NCBI GenBank assembly: GCA_016287985.1
Contig: JAEEXX010000004.1
Coordinates: forward strand, 1-52,181
Direction of reading: 5' to 3'
Length of the DNA stretch: 52,181 nt
From: Candidatus Gastranaerophilales bacterium
GTDB taxonomy: Bacteria; Cyanobacteriota; Vampirovibrionia; Gastranaerophilales; Gastranaerophilaceae
Below are positions 8,364 through 16,959 of the stretch, in pieces; positions within the stretch are counted from its first letter, which is position 1, and the number at the start of each line of letters is the position of its first letter. The translations under genes and the position numbers were made by a program. The notes beneath the pieces are model-generated. The model was not told where the DNA came from. It was given only the letters and a program-made list of their open reading frames with translations, and did no database searches.

Positions 8364-8914
8364 TGTACACAATTCTTGTAAAAATATTTTTAAACCTGTT
8401 TTGCCCGAAAAAATACAGAGCAGAGATGAAGTATAAGTTGTTAGGTTTTTGGACCTGTATTGCCGTAAGGCATAGAGCAAAATCATGTGGGGAACACCTT
8501 CATTGTGGAGATAATAAAGTCCGAATAACCAAAAATACAATAATCGGAAATAATTGCTGGCTGGGTGGAATTGATATACTCGGCACAGGGGATGTTGAAT
8601 TTGGAAATTATGTTCATACAGGGAAAAATATTACGATAATTACAGATAATCATAATTATGAAGGAGAAACAATTCCTTATGACAAAACAGTCATTAAAAA
8701 GAAAACTGTAATTTCTTCTTTTGTTTGGCTTGGTGCAAATGTAATAATTCTACCAGGAACAAAAATCGGCGAAGGTGCTGTTATTCAAGCCGGAGCCGTC
8801 GTACACGGTGAAATTCCTCCTTATGCAATAGCTGGCGGCAACCCCGCTAAAGTTTTTAAATACAGAGATATAGAGCATTTTAAAAAATTGAAAAAAGAAC
8901 AAAAGTATTATTAA
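8363..8914 (+). CDS. Left-handed beta-helix O-acyltransferase 1
   Basis: 183 residues of the maltose/galactoside acetyltransferase type. Hexapeptide coils run from about residue 45 to 165 (IGNNCWLGG, FGNYVHTGKNI, LGANVIILPGTKIGEGAVIQAGAVV), with the catalytic-type histidine in TDNHNYEG (about residue 95), ending AGGNPAKVFKYR. Such enzymes transfer acetyl or similar groups from acyl-CoA to sugars. First of seven such genes in a row. Start overlaps the GT8 stop by one base. Confidence 0.88.
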   Translation: MYTILVKIFLNLFCPKKYRAEMKYKLLGFWTCIAVRHRAKSCGEHLHCGDNKVRITKNTIIGNNCWLGGIDILGTGDVEFGNYVHTGKNITIITDNHNYEGETIPYDKTVIKKKTVISSFVWLGANVIILPGTKIGEGAVIQAGAVVHGEIPPYAIAGGNPAKVFKYRDIEHFKKLKKEQKYY

Positions 8915-8929
8915 AAAGAGGATTGAAAA

Positions 8930-9517
8930 ATGAGCATGCAAAGATTTAGAGAAAACCTTATACAGAAGATACCGATACGAAAACTAAGAAAATATCTGGC
9001 ATTTAAATATGGTTGGTTTCCAGGAAATTATGTACAGCCTGATGTGAAAATAAGTTCAATAAAAAAGTTAAAAGTGGGCGGTAATGTATATATAAGTGGA
9101 GGTGGCACTAAACTATGCTGTGAGGGCGGACTTGAAATAGGTAAAAATACAGGTATTGGAGAAGGCTGCTTTTTTATTACGACAAATCATAATTATAAAT
9201 CTAAAACGCACGTACCTTATGATAATGGCGGAATAATGCAGAAAACTATAGTGGGTGAAAATTGCTGGATTGGTGCGAGGAGTATGATTTGTCCTGGAGT
9301 AAAAATTGATGACGGTGCAATTGTTGCAATGGGTAGCGTTGTTACAAAATCGGTTCCGAAATGCGCTATAGTAGGAGGGAATCCTGCTAAAATTATCGGT
9401 TGGAGAAATATTGAAGAATATGAAGAAAATGCAAAAGCTAACAGGACGATACACAGAGATAAACCTATTGTTTTTACTGTAAAAGATGAATTTAAAAAAT
9501 ATCTTGAGAGTTGTTAA
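8930..9517 (+). CDS. Left-handed beta-helix O-acyltransferase 2 (type A)
   Basis: 195 residues. A basic N-terminal helical part with GWFPGN precedes hexapeptide coils ([15 protein letters not shown]), the active-site-like [15 protein letters not shown], then [21 protein letters not shown] and [14 protein letters not shown]. It is paralogous to 11055-11645; over 9251-9441 the two genes are 190/191 identical in DNA, while the 5' parts are clearly diverged. Probable sugar O-acetyltransferase acting with the neighbouring glycosyltransferases. ATG follows AGAGGA. Confidence 0.88.
   Translation: MSMQRFRENLIQKIPIRKLRKYLAFKYGWFPGNYVQPDVKISSIKKLKVGGNVYISGGGTKLCCEGGLEIGKNTGIGEGCFFITTNHNYKSKTHVPYDNGGIMQKTIVGENCWIGARSMICPGVKIDDGAIVAMGSVVTKSVPKCAIVGGNPAKIIGWRNIEEYEENAKANRTIHRDKPIVFTVKDEFKKYLESC
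9251..9441 (+). repeat. 191-base near-identical block, copy 1
   Basis: Matches 11376-11566 at 190 of 191 positions (single difference A9376 versus G11501). It covers the C-terminal hexapeptide coils of the two type A acyltransferases. Sequence on either side is much less similar, which points to recent gene conversion rather than simple duplication. Confidence 0.85.
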
Positions 9518-9538
9518 GGTTGTTTTAAGGTTGGTTAA

Positions 9539-9979
9539 ATGATAAGTAGCAGGATTAGAATAATACGAGAAGAAGGATACATTTGTATAAATATTTTAGG
9601 ATTCAAGGCTCGATTTAAAAACCCAATGGTGAGCCAGTTAGGCGATTGCTGTTCTCTTCATGGTTTGCAAAGATTGCTGGATTTTGAAGTAAATTTCCCT
9701 AATCCTATCGGTATAGTAATAGCAAGGGATGTTGTTATAGGTAAAAATTGCACTATTTATCAAAATGTTACTATAGGCAAAAAAAAATTCGGATTTATCG
9801 AAAATAAGCACACGATAATAGGCGATAACGTTACTATATGTGCAAATGCATGTATTATAGGTGATTTAAATATTGGTAACAATGCAATAATTGAAGCGGG
9901 TGCGGTTGTTTTAGAAGATGTTCCCGATAATGCTTACGTTGCAGGGAATCCGGCTAAAGTGATAGAATTTATGAAATAA
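9539..9979 (+). CDS. Serine-acetyltransferase-like acyltransferase 3 (type B, active-site His replaced)
   Basis: 146 residues, resembling the C-terminal hexapeptide half of CysE and the related polysaccharide acetyltransferases: QLGDCCSLHGLQRLLD, FPNPIGIVIARDVVIG, IYQNVTIG, ending AGNPAKVIEFMK. In the two other type B paralogues the motif is HPIGIV, where His aligns with the CysE catalytic His in HATGIVV. Here it is Asn (codon AAT). A different His (NKHTIIGDN) sits where CysE has its second active-site His. It may have lost or changed activity. It is not a biosynthetic CysE, since the N-terminal helical domain is missing. Confidence 0.82.
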   Translation: MISSRIRIIREEGYICINILGFKARFKNPMVSQLGDCCSLHGLQRLLDFEVNFPNPIGIVIARDVVIGKNCTIYQNVTIGKKKFGFIENKHTIIGDNVTICANACIIGDLNIGNNAIIEAGAVVLEDVPDNAYVAGNPAKVIEFMK

Positions 9980-10000
9980 GGATGAATAAGGGAATAAATA

Positions 10001-10438
10001 ATGTTAGGTAAATTATTCAAGATTATGAGAGAAAACGGACGCATATTGATAGTATTTTTCGGTATGAGAATTAAATTTAAAAATCCGCTGGTGAGTCAAC
10101 TGGGTGATTGCTGTTGTATTGGTGATTTACAAAAACTACTTGATAACCGTACAAGGTTCCCTCATCCTATTGGAATAGTTGTTACAAAAGATGTTGTAAT
10201 AGGTAAAGATTGTGCTATTTACCAAAATGTAACTATAGATGCGAAATATTTCGCAAAAGACAAGCCTCCAATATTGGGAGATAATGTAAGAATATACGCA
10301 AATGCTTGTATTATAGGTGATATTAAGATAGGAAATAATGCAGTAATAGCAGCCGGGGCTGTTGTTCTGGAAGATGTTCCGCCGAATGCAGTGGTTGCAG
10401 GAAATCCTGCTAAAATTATCGGGTATCAGCAAAGTTGA
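10001..10438 (+). CDS. Serine-acetyltransferase-like acyltransferase 4 (type B)
   Basis: 145 residues, closely related in order and length to 9539-9979 and 11690-12139: [83 protein letters not shown]. The His in PHPIGIVV aligns with the CysE catalytic His. Probably acetylates a sugar of the locus-encoded glycan. It starts 21 bases after the previous gene. Confidence 0.87.
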   Translation: MLGKLFKIMRENGRILIVFFGMRIKFKNPLVSQLGDCCCIGDLQKLLDNRTRFPHPIGIVVTKDVVIGKDCAIYQNVTIDAKYFAKDKPPILGDNVRIYANACIIGDIKIGNNAVIAAGAVVLEDVPPNAVVAGNPAKIIGYQQS

Positions 10439-10470
10439 AATTGACAAAAAAATAAGCTAGGAGGATTATT

Positions 10471-11058
10471 ATTTTAAATTTTATATTAGATAAGTTAAAA
10501 CTTACGTCTTATCACAGACGCAGAAGAAAATATGATATAGGTGAACACAGTTATATACAGCATAATACAAAATTAAGCCCGCTTGTGCATATCGGGAAAT
10601 ATTGTTCAATTGCTGATTGTGTTGTTTTAGGTTGTGGTGATCACCCGATTAATACTCTTTCAACTTCACCATTTCAATATGTATATAATAAACCTGAAAT
10701 GTACGGTAATATTATAGTACCAAAATCTAATATCATTAAAAGAGAATATTCTGAGACTTTTATAGGCAATGATGTTTGGATTGGCTATAGAGCATTTATA
10801 AAGTTGGGCGTGAAAATTGGCGATGGTGCTATCATAGGTGCGGGTGCCGTTGTTACAAAGGACGTTGAGCCATATGCAATTGTTGGCGGTGTTCCTGCAA
10901 AGCTTATAAAATACAGATTTGATGAAAATATAAGAAAGCAACTTTTAGAACTCAAATGGTGGGATTTGCCGGAAAAATTCATAATAACTTTGCCATTTGA
11001 GGATATAGATAAATGTATAGAAAAAATTAGAGAATACAAAGAACGGAGCGAAAAATGA
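10471..11058 (+). CDS. Left-handed beta-helix acyltransferase 5 (xenobiotic/CatB-like), non-canonical start
   Basis: 195 residues if translated from ATT at 10471. Family features: [27 protein letters not shown] (the CatB/Vat-type acetyltransferase signature), [38 protein letters not shown] and a C-terminal KWWDLP helix. A strong AGGAGG stands at 10459-10464, but no ATG, GTG or TTG follows in this frame until GTG 10585, which would delete the first helix turn and the RRRRKYDIG region. ATT, six bases after the ribosome site, is therefore the best start; AUU starts are rare but known (infC). Start is uncertain; the family call is firm. Confidence 0.75.
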   Translation: MLNFILDKLKLTSYHRRRRKYDIGEHSYIQHNTKLSPLVHIGKYCSIADCVVLGCGDHPINTLSTSPFQYVYNKPEMYGNIIVPKSNIIKREYSETFIGNDVWIGYRAFIKLGVKIGDGAIIGAGAVVTKDVEPYAIVGGVPAKLIKYRFDENIRKQLLELKWWDLPEKFIITLPFEDIDKCIEKIREYKERSEK

Positions 11059-11645
11059 ATATAAAAAATATGGTACAGAAATTTATTAATCTTGTTCCGA
11101 TAAAAAGTTTAAAAGAATGGCTTACGTGTAAAAATGGATGGTTTCCCGGAAACAGCGTTCACTATAGCGTCAAAATAAGTGCAATTAAAAATTTAAAACT
11201 TGGTGGTAATGTTTATATAGGCGGAGGCGGAACTAAGTTATCATGTGAAGGCGGGCTGGAGATAGGCAAAAATACTGCAGTTGCAGAAGGTTGTTTTTTT
11301 ATGACAGCAAATCATAATTATAAATCCAAAACCCATGTTCCATTTGATAGAACAGGACTTTTTCATAAAATTGTTGTGGGTGAAAATTGCTGGATTGGTG
11401 CGAGGAGTATGATTTGTCCTGGAGTAAAAATTGATGACGGTGCAATTGTTGCAATGGGTAGCGTTGTTACAAAATCGGTTCCGAAATGCGCTATAGTAGG
11501 GGGGAATCCTGCTAAAATTATCGGTTGGAGAAATATTGAAGAATATGAAGAAAATGCAAAAGCTAATAGAACTTGGAATTCAGAATCTGAAATTAAAACA
11601 ATTATATTAGAAGGATTTAAAAATTTTCTTGAAGTTGAAAAATAA
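11055..11645 (+). CDS. Left-handed beta-helix O-acyltransferase 6 (type A)
   Basis: 196 residues, paralogue of 8930-9517 with the same layout: a basic helical N-terminus with [57 protein letters not shown] and [14 protein letters not shown]. The ATG overlaps the previous TGA by four bases (ATGA), so translation is coupled. Bases 11376-11566 are almost identical to the earlier copy. Probably the same reaction on a different position or sugar, with specificity set by the diverged N-terminal half. Confidence 0.88.
   Translation: MNIKNMVQKFINLVPIKSLKEWLTCKNGWFPGNSVHYSVKISAIKNLKLGGNVYIGGGGTKLSCEGGLEIGKNTAVAEGCFFMTANHNYKSKTHVPFDRTGLFHKIVVGENCWIGARSMICPGVKIDDGAIVAMGSVVTKSVPKCAIVGGNPAKIIGWRNIEEYEENAKANRTWNSESEIKTIILEGFKNFLEVEK
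11376..11566 (+). repeat. 191-base near-identical block, copy 2
   Basis: Partner of 9251-9441, offset by 2125 bases; one mismatch. Direct orientation, so recombination between copies would remove acyltransferases 3 to 5 and make a hybrid type A gene. Confidence 0.85.
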
Positions 11646-11689
11646 CAAAAGAAATTGATAAAGTATACAAAAAGATGAGGAAATGTGTA

Positions 11690-12139
11690 ATGTCAAATAA
11701 AATTTTTAAAATTATGAGAGAAGACGGGCATGTTTTAATAAAATTGTTTGGGTTAAAAATAAGATTTAAAAATCCCCTTGTAAGTCAAATTGGTGATTGT
11801 TGTTGTATCCCTGATTTACAAAGATTGCTTGATAATGGTGTAATATTTCCGCATCCTGTAGGGATAGTAATAGCTAAAGATGCTGTAATAGGTAAGAATT
11901 GTATTATATACCAAAATGTTACGATTGGTAAAAAAGCTGGTTTAACAAAACAAGAAAGCGCTGTTATAGGTGACAATGTCCGTATATACGCAAACGCTTG
12001 TATTATAGGAAATTTAAATATCGGCAATAATGCAATGATAGGTGCAGGTTCAGTTGTGACGAAGGACATTCCGGATAATGCTATTGTTGCAGGTAATCCA
12101 GCTAAGATTTTAAAATACAGAAAAGATGTTAATGACTAG
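11690..12139 (+). CDS. Serine-acetyltransferase-like acyltransferase 7 (type B)
   Basis: 149 residues, last of the seven. Same plan as 10001-10438: IFKIMREDGHVLI, LVSQIGDCCCIPDLQRLLD, IFPHPVGIVIAKDAVIG, IYQNVTIGKKAG, AGNPAKILKYRKD. The His in PHPVGIV is present. ATG 11690 is preferred to ATG 11675 because it matches the paralogues' N-termini and GAGGA lies 8 bases upstream. Its 3' end overlaps the convergent rdgB by 11 bases. Confidence 0.85.
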   Translation: MSNKIFKIMREDGHVLIKLFGLKIRFKNPLVSQIGDCCCIPDLQRLLDNGVIFPHPVGIVIAKDAVIGKNCIIYQNVTIGKKAGLTKQESAVIGDNVRIYANACIIGNLNIGNNAMIGAGSVVTKDIPDNAIVAGNPAKILKYRKDVND

Positions 12140-12734
12140 TTTTTAAAAAGTTAATAACTTGTATTAATGCTTTCGAGCGGTGGGAGATTCTGTTTTTTTC
12201 ATCTTCAGGCAGTTCTGCTATTGTTTTATCGTATCCATCCGGCATGAAAATCGGATCATAACCAAACCCGTTAATTCCTTTTGCTTCACTTATAATTTTA
12301 CCCTCGCAAATCCCTTCGCATGAAAGTGCAACCTCTCCTTTGGGGTTAATTAAGGTCATATGGCATATAAAATGTGCTTTCCTGTTCTCAATTCCTTCAA
12401 GCTCTCTTAATACTCTTTCAATCCTTTTTTGAGCAGTTTCTGCATATCTTGCGGAAAAAATTCCGGGTTTTCCGTCTAGCGCATCTATACAAAGTCCGGA
12501 ATCATCCGCTAAAGCCCAATCGTGTGAAAGTTTCCATGCTTCCTGCGCTTTAATTAACGCATTTTCTGCAAAAGATTTACCACTTTCATCAGGGTCAAAA
12601 CCTTTTGTAGGTAGAATAAATTCAATATTAAACCCCTCGCCTCTGCCTTCTTTCTTAAGGAGTGAAGTGGATTTGATGATTTCATTAATTTCTTTAACTT
12701 TATGTGGATTCGATGAACCTAAAACTATTTTCAT
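12129..12734 (-). CDS. rdgB: Non-canonical purine NTP pyrophosphatase (RdgB/HAM1) with in-frame repeat insertion
   Basis: Hydrolyses dITP, ITP and XTP to monophosphates, keeping deaminated purines out of nucleic acids. 201 residues with the family marks SSNPHKVKEI (7-16), ADDSGLCIDALDGKPGIFSARYA, FGYDPIFMPDGYDKTIAEL and ISHRSKAL. Between EINEII and IEFILPTKGFDPDESG about 13 extra residues (SLLKKEGRGEG, roughly 23-35) are present; their DNA looks like a degraded copy of the palindromic repeats seen elsewhere in the window. The insertion falls before a core strand, so activity is probably kept. ATG 12734 is supported by AAGGAT; upstream starts lie inside bamA. It is 16 bases behind bamA. Confidence 0.9.
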   Translation of the reverse strand: MKIVLGSSNPHKVKEINEIIKSTSLLKKEGRGEGFNIEFILPTKGFDPDESGKSFAENALIKAQEAWKLSHDWALADDSGLCIDALDGKPGIFSARYAETAQKRIERVLRELEGIENRKAHFICHMTLINPKGEVALSCEGICEGKIISEAKGINGFGYDPIFMPDGYDKTIAELPEDEKNRISHRSKALIQVINFLKTSH

Positions 12735-12750
12735 TAACTTGTTATCCTTT

Positions 12751-15102
12751 CTAATAACTGTCATACAAGCCGCCGGTACCGAAAGTAAAGTAACCATGCT
12801 GTGAGCTGTAATGTCCTGTATTTGTGAGCGGCAAGCCGTAGTCAACAGTAATCGTACTCATACCTGGGATGTTTATTCTTAAACCCACACCTGCCGTAAT
12901 TGCACTGAGCGGTCTGTCATAAAGTTTGCTTGTAATTGTTGGGTCATAAATTTTACCTGCATCTACAAAGAATGCAAACCGCAGATTCTTAACGAAATCG
13001 AATTTACATCTGTCTGCAAAAGGTATTGGCGTTTGAAGTTCTGTGGAAGCCATCATGAATGATTCGCCGGTACCGACACCATTCATTCTGAAGCCTCTTA
13101 TTGTATAAGGTCCGCCAAGTCTGAACGCCATAACTTCAGGCATTTCACTTCCATGAACTTTAAATCCGCCTTTAGCACCGATTAACAAAGTTGACTTTTT
13201 AGCAATAGGAATGTATTTTGTAATACTTCCTATAAGTCTGCCGTTGGTTCTGCGAGAACTTGAAAGGCTTACTGCTTCCATTAAATTTGCTTTTGCGATA
13301 AATCCTTCTCTCGGCATATTTTCGTCATCTAATGTGCTATATTTTACCCCTGGCGATATATTAAAGAATGCACCTGCTTTCAGTTGCTCTTGTCTATTCA
13401 TAAAGTCTATGTTGCTTCTTCGGTACATTTCAGTAATTTTGTTCAAGTCGCCTTCTTTAAGATGGATATATTCGTATCCGAGAGCAAGGTTTGTAGATAA
13501 ATTATCATAGCCCCTGACTTTGTGTTCAAGTGTATTATTAAAGCCCCAGCGCCTTTCTATAGCAAGCGGAATTTGGTAACTGCCTAAATCTCTATAAAAT
13601 ATTTTTGATGCAAAAGTGTTATTTTCATTTATGAAATATGGCTCGAAGAAATTCATTTCTAAATTCCAGTTCATTTTGTTCTTTATGGAAGCATCGCTGA
13701 GCAAAAGTCCTGATCCGAGCATACCTGATATAGAGAATTTTTGATTACGCCCGAACAGATTTTTTTCATTGAAACTGATAGAGCCAAAACCACCAAGAGC
13801 GTTATCAACACCTAATCCAATACTGACATTATTTGAAGAGCTTTCTTTAACTTTGACTGTTACAATATACTCTCCGTCTTTCTCTTTACTGGGTTCAATA
13901 ATTCTGTCAACTTTTTCAAAAATTTGAGTTGAATATATTTTTGCCAAATCTTTCTTAATATAGTTTTCGTTATAAACATTTCCGGGTTTGGTTAAAATAT
14001 TACGCTCGATTATATAATCTTTTGTCTTTTCGTTTCCTTCAAGATTGATTTTCTCAATGATACCTTCCGATATGACAAATGTTAATTTTCCGTCGGCTTT
14101 ATCATCAACATTGGAAACTTTTGCAAGAATATATCCGTTTTCTTCGTAATATTTATTAATTTGTTCAATTGTTTCATTAATCAGATTGAGATTTTGAGGA
14201 AGCCCTTCAAGTTTTTTTACAAAAGTTCTTAATTCTGAATCTTTAAACACAGTATTACCAACTATTTCTACTTTTTTAACGGTAATGTTTTCCTCTAAAA
14301 CAAAAGTCAAACTCACAGTTCCATTTTTTTTCAATTCAGGTTCAACATACATACTATCGGTAAAATATCCGAGAGCATATATACTTTGTAAGTCCTTTTC
14401 AATATTTTGGGAATTAAATAAAGCTCCCTCACGTGTTTTTATTATACCGGTTAAAATGCTTTCCTTTATGTAAAATAAACCCTTAAAATTAATATTGGAA
14501 ATTTCTAATCCTTCATAATCGTTTTCATGCGGAATAAAATCTTCAATGACTGATGAAACGTAACTTTGGTCTTGTGTACCAAATTGTCGGGAGTTTGTAT
14601 TTTTTTGCGTGACGGCATCTTCTATTATATTAGTTTTTTTATTAATTTTGTATTGTGATGGTAAAACAATATTATCCATTATTTTAAATGGGTTATCTCC
14701 AAATTCTGGGAGAATTTTGTTTGTATTTATAACAGTTTTCTGTGCGGGCGGTTTATTTTCCATAGTTGTTTGAGTTTTATCGATTTGTTTGAAAGGGGAG
14801 TCTGCCGGTATTGCTGAAGGTTTTTGAGGGATTTCTTCTAATTCCTCAAGTTCTTCTACCGGAGCAAAGAAAGAATTTACTATTTCAGGAATCGGGATAT
14901 CAGAAGCTGGAATATTTCTGCTTTCAGAGTTTCGTGATGTTTCGGTATTAATTTCAGCAGTAGTTTTTATTTGTGCGGGTTCGAATGCGGCTGGGTTCGG
15001 GAGGTTTATATCATCACCAAAAATCGGGCATGCGGAGTATAGCAGCGCTATGAATGCTGTTGGTATTATTCTGTAAAAATTTTTATTCTTCCCGCTTATC
15101 AT
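12751..15102 (-). CDS. bamA: Omp85 family outer-membrane assembly factor (BamA-like)
   Basis: 783 residues. Signal-peptide-like N-terminus (to about residue 28), a low-complexity Pro/Glu-rich linker, POTRA repeats over roughly 195-430 (LEISNINFKGLFYIKESIL, VKKVEIVGNTVFKDSEL, KINLEGNEKTKDYIIERNI), and a beta-barrel starting near 435 (NNVSIGLGVDNALGGFGS). The IRGF motif near residue 667 is the barrel-lumen signature of Omp85 proteins. It inserts beta-barrel proteins into the outer membrane, so the cell is diderm. Ends with an aromatic-rich strand. It is upstream of rdgB with 16 bases between them; a pilin-like gene lies 44 bases upstream on the same strand. Confidence 0.9.
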   Translation of the reverse strand: MISGKNKNFYRIIPTAFIALLYSACPIFGDDINLPNPAAFEPAQIKTTAEINTETSRNSESRNIPASDIPIPEIVNSFFAPVEELEELEEIPQKPSAIPADSPFKQIDKTQTTMENKPPAQKTVINTNKILPEFGDNPFKIMDNIVLPSQYKINKKTNIIEDAVTQKNTNSRQFGTQDQSYVSSVIEDFIPHENDYEGLEISNINFKGLFYIKESILTGIIKTREGALFNSQNIEKDLQSIYALGYFTDSMYVEPELKKNGTVSLTFVLEENITVKKVEIVGNTVFKDSELRTFVKKLEGLPQNLNLINETIEQINKYYEENGYILAKVSNVDDKADGKLTFVISEGIIEKINLEGNEKTKDYIIERNILTKPGNVYNENYIKKDLAKIYSTQIFEKVDRIIEPSKEKDGEYIVTVKVKESSSNNVSIGLGVDNALGGFGSISFNEKNLFGRNQKFSISGMLGSGLLLSDASIKNKMNWNLEMNFFEPYFINENNTFASKIFYRDLGSYQIPLAIERRWGFNNTLEHKVRGYDNLSTNLALGYEYIHLKEGDLNKITEMYRRSNIDFMNRQEQLKAGAFFNISPGVKYSTLDDENMPREGFIAKANLMEAVSLSSSRRTNGRLIGSITKYIPIAKKSTLLIGAKGGFKVHGSEMPEVMAFRLGGPYTIRGFRMNGVGTGESFMMASTELQTPIPFADRCKFDFVKNLRFAFFVDAGKIYDPTITSKLYDRPLSAITAGVGLRINIPGMSTITVDYGLPLTNTGHYSSQHGYFTFGTGGLYDSY

Positions 15103-15146
15103 TGCTTGATTTTTAATCCCTTTCGGTTAAGAGATACCGTTTTGTT

Positions 15147-15779
15147 TTATATGTCTGCTTCCGTTAATGATAATATTGCCTGATAAAATCCTCTGGGGTC
15201 ATTAGCTGCAAACGAAGATTGCAACACATTTGAGCCTATATTTACGGTAATATTAGTTGTCCCGTTGTTTACATACACTTCATATTTATTTTTACCTTTT
15301 AAAAACTTGTGATTTGCTCCAAACACAGATGTTACCGGATATGCTACAACTCCAGGACTGTCTTTTGGCATTCCGCCCATTTTACAATTTGCCAGAGATT
15401 GTGAAGTAGGTATTTTCCGAAGACTACCAAATGCAACATAAACCTGCCCGCCTTGTTCAAACATAGAGCTTTCATATCCGCCTTGAGTCGTAATGTTAGA
15501 TTGAAGGTAGAGTGTTTTTGTTTCGGCGGAATTAGTTATTACCCTGAAAGTCGTATGTAGAGGTGCATAAAGATTACCTGTTCTGTCAGTAATATTTGCG
15601 GTTAATACAGGACTTGTAATAGGTTTAATATGTGTGTATTCAGGCAGTGTAAAAGAAAAAACTGCTTGCGCACTGTCACATGTGCAGAATCCTGCTGAAA
15701 TGCTTGTAAAAAATCCAAAAATTACTATAAATAACTTTGCAAAAACTTTATATTTATTTGCGATACTCACTCCGCTCAT
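15147..15779 (-). CDS. Secreted pilin-like protein, divergent from the fimbrial operon
   Basis: 210 residues with a signal peptide (to about residue 35) and an all-beta-looking mature part. The C-terminal GFYQAILSLTEADI resembles the ends of the two operon pilins (GTYQAILKLSHTNP and GYYQAVITFTAFGK), and TANITDRTGNLYAPLHTTFRVITN parallels their STATPTEDY..AATFHVVTN region. It is probably an additional fimbrial subunit or tip protein of the system starting at 16087, but transcribed away from it with bamA and rdgB. ATG 15779 has GGAGGA 11 bases upstream; a TTG at 15800 would include that ribosome site and is less likely. Confidence 0.65.
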   Translation of the reverse strand: MSGVSIANKYKVFAKLFIVIFGFFTSISAGFCTCDSAQAVFSFTLPEYTHIKPITSPVLTANITDRTGNLYAPLHTTFRVITNSAETKTLYLQSNITTQGGYESSMFEQGGQVYVAFGSLRKIPTSQSLANCKMGGMPKDSPGVVAYPVTSVFGANHKFLKGKNKYEVYVNNGTTNITVNIGSNVLQSSFAANDPRGFYQAILSLTEADI

Positions 15780-16086
15780 TTTTATAAAATCCTCCGCCAA
15801 ATCCCATTCCCTACAAGACTTATCCCTGTATTTATATTAAATTACGATTACAATTGTAACAATATGTAAAAATTTTAAAAAAACATTAAAGTTTTTGGTC
15901 AAATGTGCCGTTATACATGAAAATGAAAGGTTTAACCATTTAAAAAAAATTTCATACAAACGGATGAAATTTAAGCGAAAATATCATATAAACAGAGGAA
16001 TTGATTCAAATAAACATTGAAGTTTTGTTACAAATTGTTACAATCGGGGTAGGATATCCCAATAAATCAGAAAGAAAAAGTTTTTC
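15780..16086. promoter_or_regulatory. Divergent promoter region with TTGTTACAA tandem boxes
   Basis: This 307-base gap separates two divergent transcripts. TTGTTACAA occurs twice exactly 10 bases apart at 16025-16033 and 16035-16043, about 50 bases before the fimbrial operon ATG. A related TTGTAACAA..TATGTAAAA lies near 15854-15872 on the other side. One-turn-spaced direct repeats are typical of OmpR/PhoB-type regulators, so phase- or stress-dependent control of fimbriae is plausible. No gene is seen here. Confidence 0.5.
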
Positions 16087-16956
16087 ATGAAAAAGACACT
16101 TATCACAACTATACTGCTATTTGCAAGCTGTATGTTCCTGAGGGCGGACGCAGGAATGGTAATTATGGATTACCAAGGGGAGACTTTTGTTCGTCCAAAC
16201 AGCATAGAGCGTAATTTGCTTATTAACAGTAATGATGGCGGGGAATATGATATTGCTATTAAACCTTTAGATGACGGGCTTATGAGTTCTGACGGAAGAG
16301 TGAAAATACCGTTGCAGTATGTATACATAAACAATACCAGAGAAGATGTATATATGCGCTACAATGAGTATTCAAACATCTTGAAAAGAACTGTCATGGG
16401 AGGTATACCAAAAAGTTTAACCCTAAAAGTGCGCGATTACGGCATGGTACCGGCAGGGATTTACAACTTGAATATTGAAATTCAGGCACTTGATTCAGAT
16501 AATCAAACGGTTGAAGGAACTACAACTTTTAATTTACAGATGATAGTTCCTAAAATTCAATCAATGAACTTTCATGGCGAATCTGCCACTATAAATATTA
16601 GTGCAAGAGATGCTTTTGCAAGAAATAAAAAAATAACAACCGAAACTAATCCTATGTTGTACATAAATTCAAATTGTGATTGGGTATTAACTCTTAAAAC
16701 AAATGATTTTGATAATGAAGCAGGCAATTATTATGTAAGAACAATTTCAGCATCGACAAATGTTAATGAAAGGCTTCAGGAAAGAGTTCTTATGGAACCT
16801 AACAGAGAAATAATAATTGCTAAAGGCAAAGCTCCTGCGAATAACGAATATGTAACCATAGAATTTGCTGTAGAAGGAAAAGACGGCAATATAATTCGTG
16901 CGGGTAATTACAACAATCACCTGAAATTTAGGTTAAGTGAGGATAGAGGGAGATAG
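16087..16956 (+). CDS. Fimbrial operon subunit with two pilin-like domains (possible tip adhesin)
   Basis: 289 residues with a signal peptide (MKKTLITTILLFASC.. to about residue 22). Two halves each end in a Pro/Ala-Gly-x-Tyr strand, VPAGIYNLNIEIQAL near 125-139 and IRAGNYNNHLKFRLSED near the C-terminus, as in pilin domains of chaperone-usher systems (compare PAGTYxDxVxVxL). A two-domain subunit is the usual form of a tip adhesin. It is the first gene of the operon and only three bases before the chaperone gene. Function is inferred from context and these motifs; I recognise no named family. Confidence 0.65.
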   Translation: MKKTLITTILLFASCMFLRADAGMVIMDYQGETFVRPNSIERNLLINSNDGGEYDIAIKPLDDGLMSSDGRVKIPLQYVYINNTREDVYMRYNEYSNILKRTVMGGIPKSLTLKVRDYGMVPAGIYNLNIEIQALDSDNQTVEGTTTFNLQMIVPKIQSMNFHGESATINISARDAFARNKKITTETNPMLYINSNCDWVLTLKTNDFDNEAGNYYVRTISASTNVNERLQERVLMEPNREIIIAKGKAPANNEYVTIEFAVEGKDGNIIRAGNYNNHLKFRLSEDRGR

Positions 16957-16959
16957 GAA

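Noticed and set aside
9539-12139. Biosynthetic serine acetyltransferase (cysE) genes
   Set aside because: The three type B proteins have only the hexapeptide half; the N-terminal helical domain of CysE is absent and the context is glycan synthesis.
14960-15010. GGTTCGAATGC, a tRNA T-arm-like sequence
   Set aside because: It is inside the bamA coding region and no acceptor stem or other arms can be found around it.
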